DNA from: Siphonodentalium dalli
Taxonomy: Eukaryota; Mollusca; Scaphopoda; Gadilida; Siphonodentaliidae
Reading direction: 5' to 3'
Assembly (NCBI GenBank): GCA_032622095.1
Contig: CP136062.1
Coordinates: forward strand, 136,790,351-136,854,350
Length of the DNA stretch: 64,000 nt
This document shows positions 58,001 through 64,000 of the stretch, piece after piece (position 1 is the stretch's first letter; each line of letters begins with the position of its first letter). The position numbers and the translations under genes were made by a program. Under the pieces are notes generated by a model. It did no database searches. It was not told the origin of the DNA and was given only the letters and a program-made list of their open reading frames with translations.

Positions 58001-60973
58001 CCGAAGACCGAATTTCCCAACAGTTGAAAATTTCATGCCTGGCACAACATTATATAGTTGGACACTTTACACCACATGCATATATAGGTTGAAAATGTTC
58101 TGATTGCTTGATATTCCAACCAGGAATTAGGTGGGAATTTGTTGTTTTCAGACAAACAGTAGCATATTTTCCTAATTTCCTAAAATGTTGGTCGGATATG
58201 GCCAATAGTTGGACACTTTCCAAACTTACGGGGGTGTCAGGTTGCAAATGTCCAACAATTGGAAAGCTGGAGGTACCAGTTGGAAAGTTCAAACCCAAGG
58301 TGGGGTGCAAATGGATTGATCTGCATGGTTCAAGGTGTGCAGTTCGAAATTTCAAGGTGCACATCCCCCCAACGGAGACCACTAGTCACGTCCCTTCCCG
58401 CTGGTTGGACAATTCCAACCTATAATACCCGCTATTAAAACGGCGCGCTCGTTTTTAATATTGATATATTTTTTATTTAAATTTTTACTCTCTTTCTTAA
58501 CGACAAGCCCCTCTCCCACGGCATGTACGTATATGCATAGCTACATGTATACAGCGACTGCCGTTTGAAGTTAGAAGTTCTCGATCTGTAAACCTGTCTA
58601 TTATATACCTGTCTTTGTGGAAGTCCTTGGGGTGCGGAGTGGCGAAGTATGTAACTTGCTCTTGTGTGACGTATATGGGTATAGTAACTCCGATCGATCC
58701 GAGCACGTTGTTTATCCAAGCCCCCGCGCAGACGACTACTTTGCGGCACGTGAATCTTCCACGCGTCGTATTCACCTGCATGAAAAAACCCCAGTAATTA
58801 AATGACACGGAATTGCCAAGCATGTATAACATATCCTTATATTGAAATTGAAAAGAATCCCTTATAAAATTGAACATGTTAATCAGTGTGTTAATTAACA
58901 TGTGTTTTTTTTTGGTGTTATGTCCTAAATTTTGTAAAAAATCTTAACATGTTAATTACAACACGTTGTTTGTGTGTGATACACCATGTTAAAAACATGG
59001 TTGTATGTGATAAAATGTTATAAGGGATCAAGGTGTAAAAGCAAAGATTCGACATTCGGGGTATACACAAATCGACATTAATAATTTATCTAAAGACTGA
59101 CAATAATTACGTTATATATGTATACGAACAGAGATCTCTGAAAATTACTATAGTGTAGTTCTTGGTGATCTACATACACGATTGTAATACGACCCTGCCT
59201 AACTATGCTTAAAAGCCATGTTCTGATTGGCCAGTGGCCCGAGTTACCATGGCTATCTCGTTCCAGTTTTGTGGTACAATTCTACTTTTTCCAATTGTAC
59301 CACGAAAAAAATCGGTTTATTCAGATCGCCGCACGCGACTTTTCCCGTCTTTTCTAACTCCGCGCAAACGGGGCATCAACGGAGTACACCCGCACCCGTA
59401 ACCCTTTTAATTTTGCTACATCTTGACAATCTTGCGAATTTTCTAGCGATTTGTCGCTTGAAACCAGTTTGGTTGCCAATGAATATGGTCCAAATGATGT
59501 TATGGTATATTGATATATGTTACGACCAAAGAAAGTTACTTAATAAGTATATTAAATGACAAAATAAATCCATGGGGCCGGGCTGTGAATTCGTCGATTC
59601 GAATCTCGTCATTCTCGATCATATTCGATATTTCGGAATCAAGTTGAAAATGAAAGCGTTTGTTCACCAGTACAGAAGGGGGATAAGATTAGTTTAGTAA
59701 ACTAGATCATTTAGATCGCTTTGTGTAAGGAAAATGGTCCATAGTCGATGATCATATTCATGTTGTCCCAACAACGTTCAACACAGAAATGACCGCAATC
59801 GTATTCCTGTACAATTTAAATGAAAGGAACGGGCGCCGCTGAAAACACATCGTTTTTTAGCCAATCACAACGATTATTTTCTAGAAGAGGTGCCTCGAAA
59901 AGTCAACGGGGGAATTTCATAACAAGTCAAGATTACCGGAGTACTCCATGCAAAGAAATCGAGTACGCCCAATACGAATTACACCACGAAATGTTTTCTC
60001 ACCTGAGACCGAATAAGCGCAGTATTTCGTTGACAATTCAGTCGAATTGTGACCATAAACTTTCAGTCGTATTACAAAAGAAATAAATACACGGTGTATC
60101 GGTGTGTATGGTCAAGTTGTACCACAAAAAACTGATTGTAGGACTCCGCTACGCGTCGTCCTACAATCAGTTTTTTGTGGTACAACTTGACCATACACAC
60201 CGATACACCGTGTATTTATTTCTTAAATAAGAACTCTCTCATCAAGCAAACATAATAATTTGCAGGCAATTTTAATGGCAGCATATATATCCAGCTCATG
60301 CATTTGCATACCAGTTAAATAACACAGGAGAACTAGTGAGTTTGTGGGTTGTAATATAATAGTGCTAGAGTTCTGTATGATGTCCAAGGTTGAAGCGACA
60401 TGCACTTTCAAGCCAAAACCAATATTATACAACACATGTTCGATAGAACTCAAATCAATAGATAATTGCCTCGAAGTCATGTTGTACAAATATAGAGAAC
60501 AAACACACGTCAGCACAAATGTGTAAATCTGTGTAAAATGAATTCACTGTCCGGGAGATACACGTGGCAATGGTGTGGGAGGGGGTTGTTAGTTGCATTC
60601 ATCTCACATCGGTGCAGATATATCTGATTTCCATTTTTGTGACTGGACATAATATAGAAGTAAAATTCTCGGTTCGTTATGCCTTCAATATTCTAGTTCC
60701 AGATATCCAGTCACTCGTCCGTGCATCAACCACACATGACTGAATAGTATAATACTCACGTGTACCGTACCATCTGGTCCCCTATATATTCTGGTCACCG
60801 GACATTTGTCTATAACGGTCGCTCCATGTGCTTGCGCTAATTGAATATGGACAGAGTTCGCCAGAGCGGCATCAACCAGACCCCCGTCTTTCTGATAGAG
60901 ACAAACCGTTTCCTCGCCGACGGTGAACTGTGGAAACCGTCGTCTCAGTTCAGTTCCGCTCCACCTCTCAAAT
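54912..60973 (-). CDS. PIPOX-like: Peroxisomal sarcosine/pipecolate oxidase-like flavoenzyme (PIPOX family), 3' five exons, N-terminus outside window
   Basis: A FAD-dependent amine oxidase of the monomeric sarcosine oxidase (MSOX)/DAO family. Members oxidise N-methyl or cyclic secondary amino acids to an imine and release H2O2, in peroxisomes. Five exons (214, 167, 187, 134, 160 nt) join in frame to 286 residues plus a stop. Landmarks in order: ELRRRFPQF; DGGLVDAALANSV; KVVVCAGAWIN (FAD-domain strand); YYALPTHVNSFSKIGV; KTCLYTMPPDRTFIVD, whose Cys aligns with the covalent flavin Cys of MSOX; and GHVFKFS near the GHGFK motif. The protein ends APSRL, a PTS1 tripeptide. About 100 N-terminal residues with the GxGxxG dinucleotide fold are missing and must lie right of 64000. 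The position four after the active-site Lys is Asp instead of His. Substrate is therefore uncertain. Confidence 0.9.
55589..55722 (-). CDS. PIPOX-like: PIPOX-like exon D (flavin-Cys exon)
   Basis: Acceptor TTCCAG. Reads FLGPVAYSKTCLYTMPPDRT, then FIVDTCASSGWPEVIVCNGA, then GHVF plus a split Lys. The TCLYTMPPD Cys corresponds to the covalent FAD attachment Cys of monomeric sarcosine oxidases (CMYT-x-TPDE). Donor GTGAGT, phase 2. Confidence 0.91.
56084..57111 (+). mobile_element. 1.03 kb retroposon with ORF and 14-bp target duplication
   Basis: ATACTATAACCCTC directly flanks both ends (56070-56083 and 57112-57125), a long target-site duplication as produced by target-primed reverse transcription. 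Inside: a ~107-bp leader with GGGGGATGGACGTGCCAGCG, an ORF from 56191, AATAAA (57023-57028), and a 3' hairpin AAAGGGTCATTCGACCCTTT (57051-57070) before the end ATTCCCTGC. No poly(A) and no reverse transcriptase. It is antisense to the oxidase gene, within the intron between exons C and D. Confidence 0.85.
56191..56985 (+). CDS. ORF of the retroposon (basic ORF1-like protein, frameshifted)
   Basis: The ATG at 56191 opens MDNLIPSQVRSVLSGFQSTH, then CISWSIHANTGRLDVVLKFH, and runs 196 codons to TAA at 56779. Residues around 70-90 hold a Lys/Arg block (RKKKKKTPSRRRRDAIRRA), followed by an acidic, Pro/Thr-rich linker and an IEKERRRIK stretch. Immediately at the stop the +1 frame continues with KLAGKKAHLSNYEFFLLRD, then IVHVYTKEGQIQLMCSKEPP, and ends in TGA near 56979. 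The parent protein was thus probably about 265 residues. The basic domain suggests a nucleic-acid-binding gag/ORF1-like role, which is inference; I do not recognise the family. Confidence 0.6.
57724..57910 (-). CDS. PIPOX-like: PIPOX-like exon C
   Basis: Acceptor ATATAG. The split Arg codon is followed by YPVWVYAARDIDYYALPTHV, then NSFSKIGVDAAGPLVTAHNR, then NYAPDPKREEQCVDILKRIC, then PK. This is the substrate-domain segment. The Lys of SKIGVD aligns with the oxygen-activating Lys of MSOX; the usual His four residues later is Asp here. Donor GTTAGA, phase 0. Confidence 0.9.
57945..58430. repeat. TTCCAACTG-rich dispersed repeat
   Basis: Contains AACTTAGAACTTACAACAGC, TTCCCAACAGTTGAAAATTT, ATTGGAAAGCTGGAGGTACC and AGTTGGAAAGTTCAAACCCA. 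Related to the copies listed at 52430-52875. Confidence 0.6.
58609..58775 (-). CDS. PIPOX-like: PIPOX-like exon B
   Basis: Acceptor ATGCAG. Reads VNTTRGRFTCRKVVVCAGAW, then INNVLGSIGVTIPIYVTQEQ, then VTYFATPHPKDFHKD. The VVVCAGAWIN strand is the C-terminal FAD-domain motif (AGPWT in the human enzyme). Donor GTATAT, phase 2. Confidence 0.9.
60078..60224. repeat. Perfect palindrome, 67-bp arms, 13-base loop
   Basis: Arms 60078-60144 and 60158-60224 are exact reverse complements (stem includes ACACGGTGTATCGGTGTGTA). In the oxidase intron upstream of exon A's coordinates, between exons B and A. Confidence 0.95.
60760..60973 (-). CDS. PIPOX-like: PIPOX-like exon A (first exon in window)
   Basis: Acceptor TTCCAG. 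The first base completes a codon begun in an upstream exon outside the window. Reads FERWSGTELRRRFPQFTVGE, then ETVCLYQKDGGLVDAALANS, then VHIQLAQAHGATVIDKCPVT, then RIYRGPDGTVH. This matches the SSEELKQRFPN...DNSGGV region of human PIPOX. Donor GTGAGT, phase 0. Confidence 0.9.
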
Positions 60974-61330
60974 CTGGAATAATGCAAGACAACTGCATAT
61001 ATATATGCGACATACAATATATAGTGTATTGCCCAATTTGATATAAATACGCAACCATACTGGACTATTCTTGTTCAAATCAGTTCATAATGCACATATT
61101 TGTTGAAATTTAAAATCAGCATACTGTGATAAGATTTCATAAATGCTACCGGCACAGTACATTTTAAAACAAGGTGCCAGATGCAATTTGGATCCACACT
61201 TAATAAGAAATTCCTATGCCAAATTTCCTTTCACCGTGCATATTAAAAATAAAAAATACCTGCATATTGCAATCACCATTAAATAATACAACGAGAACTA
61301 GCACAAAAGCTCATAATTAAGAACGGGTAG

Positions 61331-62788
61331 GGTTCTCTATTCCGAAGGTTCTCTATTCCGAAGGTTCTCTATTCCGAAGGTTCTCTATTCCGAAGGTTCA
61401 TTATTCCGAAGGTTCCCTATTCCGAAGGTTCATTATTCCGAAGGTTCTCTATTCCGAAGGTACATTATTCCGAAGGTTCTCTATTCCGAAGGTTCATTAT
61501 TCCGAAGGTTCATTATTCCGAAGGTTCGCTATTCCGAAGGTTCGCTATTCCGAAGGTTCTCTATTCCGAAGGTTCTCTATTCCGAAGGTTCTCTATTCCG
61601 AAGGTTCTCTATTCCGAAGGTTCATTATTCCGAAGGTTCCATATTCCGAAGGTTCATTATTCCGAAGGTTCTCTATTCCGAAGGTTCATTATTCCGAAGG
61701 TTCTCTATTACGAAGGTTCATTATTCCGAAGGTTCGCTATTCCGAAGGTTCATTATTCCGAAGGTTCGCTATTCCGAAGGTTCGCTATTCCGAAGGTTCT
61801 CTATTCCGAAGGTTCTCTATTCCGAAGGTTCTCTATTCCGAAGGTTCATTATTCCGAAGGTTCCATATTCCGAAGGTTCATTATTCCGAAGGTTCTCTAT
61901 TCCGAAGGTTCATTATTCCGAAGGTTCTCTATTACGAAGGTTCATTATTCCGAAGGTTCGCTATTCCGAAGGTTCATTATTCCGAAGGTTCGCTATTCCG
62001 AAGGTTCGCTATTCCGAAGGTTCTCTATTCCGAAGGTTCTCTATTCCGAAGGTTCTCTATTCCGAAGGTTCATTATTCCGAAGGTTCTCTATTCCGAAGG
62101 TTCTCTATTCCGAAGGTTCTCTATTCCGAAGGTTCATTATTCCGAAAAGGTTCATTATTCCGAATGTTCTCTATTCCGAAGGTTCATTGTTCCGAAGGTT
62201 CTCTATTCCGAAGGTTCATTATTCCGAAGGTTCGCTATTCCGAAGGTTCGCTATTCCGAAGGTTCGCTATTCCGAAGGTTCTCTATTCCGAAGGTTCTCT
62301 ATTCCGAAGGTTCTCTATTCCGAATGTTCTCTATTCCGAAGGTTCTCTATTCCGAAGGTTCTATATCCGAAGGTTCTCTATTCCGAAGGTTCTCTATTCC
62401 GAAGGTTCTCTATTCCGAAGGTTCTCTATTCCGAAGGTTCTCTATTCCGAAGGTTCTCTATTCCGAAGGTTCTCTATTCCGAAGGTTCTCTATTCCGAAG
62501 GTTCATTATTCCGAAGGTTCCCTATTCCGAAGGTTCATTATTCCGAAGGTTCTCTATTCCGAAGGTTCATTATTCCGAAGGTTCGTTATTCCGAAGGTTC
62601 ATTATTCCGAAGGTTCGCTATTCCGAAGGTTCATTATTCCGAAGGTTCGCTATTCCGAAGGTTCATTATTCCGAAGGTTCGCTATTCCGAAGGTTCATTA
62701 TTCCGAATGTTCCCTATTCCGAAGGTTCGCTATTCCGAAGGTTCGCTATTCCGAAGGTTCGCTATTCCGAAGGTTTTCTATTCTGGGC
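61331..62788 (+). repeat. 16-bp minisatellite array, ~91 copies
   Basis: The unit is TATTCCGAAGGTTCNN, in which the bases between TTC and TATT vary (TC, AT, GC, CC). A 14-unit (224-bp) higher-order block is duplicated: the rare variants CCATATTCC (61639, 61863) and ATTACG (61707, 61931) recur exactly 224 bp apart. It makes three overlapping open frames with a 16-residue period; these are artefacts. It lies upstream of oxidase exon A in an intron or the 5' region. Confidence 0.96.
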
Positions 62789-63260
62789 GTATTTAACCAG
62801 AAATGAATCAAAATGTGCACCCCCACTAAAACCACACGAGGAATGAAAAATACTTTCGCTAGTATTCACATATAGTACAATTATACACCCCATTCTAATT
62901 CCCAAATTGTCCCATATGTCGGTTATTAATAGCAAGAAGACAGTATCAGTTTATCGTTTATTATGGAAATTTGAAAACACGATGACTGCATGACTGAAAT
63001 AAACTACATGTAAGAGTTACAGTCTGTCCGAACTGGCAATCTGTACTTGAAAGAAACATCAACATTAAAGGCCCAGGCCTTTCGAACCCCCAAATCACAA
63101 ATCTAAAATATATGTCATATTACACACCATTTGAAATAGGAAGCTCTCATTGTATTATCAACTTATCCGGTGTAATAAACTGTAAACATGTTGTTTTGGT
63201 GCGTTACCGACGTGATTTGCGCTTAAGTTTCATCTGGTTTTGTTGCTCAAAGTGTATTAC

Positions 63261-63318
63261 TTTCAATGGAGGGGAATAACTATATTTTGAAGATATAGTT
63301 ATTCCCCTCCCATTGAAA
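63261..63318. repeat. Hairpin with ~27-bp arms
   Basis: GGGGAATAACTATAT at the left faces ATATAGTTATTCCCC at the right, extended by TTTCAATGG/CCATTGAAA with one bulged base, and a 4-base loop. Confidence 0.85.
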
Positions 63319-63943
63319 ATACATTTTTAGTTTGAATTCTGTTGCATTCTGGGAGCCATAACGGGGTAATCTTTTTATGATTTCATCTGTTTTCTATTTC
63401 TCTATGGGCATCTTCTGAGACACAGACGTTTCAAATGGTGATGAATTATAGTATGTTAATCATATTGTATGGCATAGATTGTTATTAAAACCGTATATCA
63501 AGGCACTATAAAAAATAATAGGTGACTCGGAAATTAAGTGGGCATTAAAGTCAATACAAAGTCACAATTGCAGTTAGGTTCATCTCATATCCGTCTATTC
63601 AGCGATATTCTGCTACGCAGTATGTTATGGCGCTCCAGTATAGCCCCATTGTTATAATCCGCCTTTAGCTGGCGTATTCTTGTCTCTAAGATTATTGAGA
63701 TATAACGTAATGACATTAAATCGTATGGAAACATAGCAATTGTGTGGTCTGCTTGATGTGAATATGTATTGAGATATAACGTGATACGTAATGACATTAA
63801 ATCTCAAGGAAACCCGCGAAAACAAACACAATCACATTTAATGTTTTATTGTTTTAAGTTATTTCCTTCATATAAAGAGTCTTCGTGATAAAGAACCCTC
63901 TCAATAATTTAGAATATAGAATTAACCTATACAATAACAAAAA

Positions 63944-64000
63944 TCTTCGGAATAGCGAACCTTCAGAATAGAGAACCTTCGGAATAGCGAACCTTCGGAA
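63944..64000 (-). repeat. Inverted continuation of the 16-bp minisatellite, cut by the window edge
   Basis: TTCGGAATAGCGAACC units are the reverse complement of the 61331-62788 unit. At least three and a half copies run off the right edge. Confidence 0.93.

Noticed and set aside
59580-59620. tRNA B-box-like GATTCGAATCT
   Set aside because: No matching A box or acceptor stem could be placed around it.
61331-62788. CRISPR-like array
   Set aside because: A 16-bp unit repeats with no spacers of constant length, in a eukaryotic intron-type context.
62164-62846. Three frames of 160-219 codons with IPKVLYSEGSLFRRFS repeats
   Set aside because: Pure product of the 16-bp array; 16 is not a multiple of three, so all three frames carry the same 16-residue repeat.
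61018-64000. First PIPOX exon with GxGxxG
   Set aside because: No minus-strand frame with a dinucleotide-binding motif is visible outside the satellite; probably beyond the right edge.

Overview
The window is nuclear DNA of an invertebrate metazoan, most likely a marine bilaterian. The evidence is a set of small coding exons with GT/AG splice sites spread over introns of 0.7-6 kb, an AT-rich base composition, and a very dense load of foldback elements, MITEs, minisatellites and non-LTR remnants. The exact phylum cannot be fixed from the sequence. I see no operons, rRNA, convincing tRNA or CRISPR array.

Two protein-coding genes are supported, both on the minus strand and both cut by a window edge. 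The left one (exons between 2649 and 23580) is a high-affinity choline transporter of the SLC5A7/CHT1 type. Seven consecutive exons join in frame to 358 codons from the start Met; the C-terminal part lies left of base 1. The right one (exons between 54912 and 60973) is a peroxisomal sarcosine/pipecolate oxidase-like flavoenzyme (PIPOX family). Five consecutive exons join in frame to a stop and end in Ser-Arg-Leu, a type-1 peroxisomal signal. Its N-terminal FAD-binding exon(s) lie right of base 64000. The two genes are neighbours without an evident functional link.

The 31 kb between them, and all larger introns, are dominated by mobile-element debris. From left to right: a LINE remnant (about 440-1400); TIR-flanked regions in the transporter introns (5599-7776, 12556-12885, 14131-17275, 17432-17755, 18343-19637, 20318-23091); a 43/44-bp minisatellite (25360-25850); two adjacent foldback elements with satellite-like interiors (29123-29836, 29914-30377); two elements with GGGCCCTGTTTC ends (32330-34732, 34875-36275); at least two MITE families bounded by TTAA; palindromic MITEs at 31.9, 42.5 and 46.6 kb; an RTE-like non-autonomous element with an internal 122-bp duplication (49.1-49.98 kb); a TTAA-bounded element containing two complementary 69-bp palindromes (51638-52046); and a 170-177 bp satellite just 3' of the oxidase gene (54.0-54.7 kb).

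Inside the oxidase introns lie a 1.03 kb retroposon with a 14-bp target-site duplication and its own basic-protein ORF (56084-57111), a perfect 67-bp-arm palindrome (60078-60224), and a roughly 91-copy 16-bp array (61331-62788) that reappears inverted at the right edge. The most unusual material is the set of foldback structures built from short satellite units, and the ORF-bearing retroposon.
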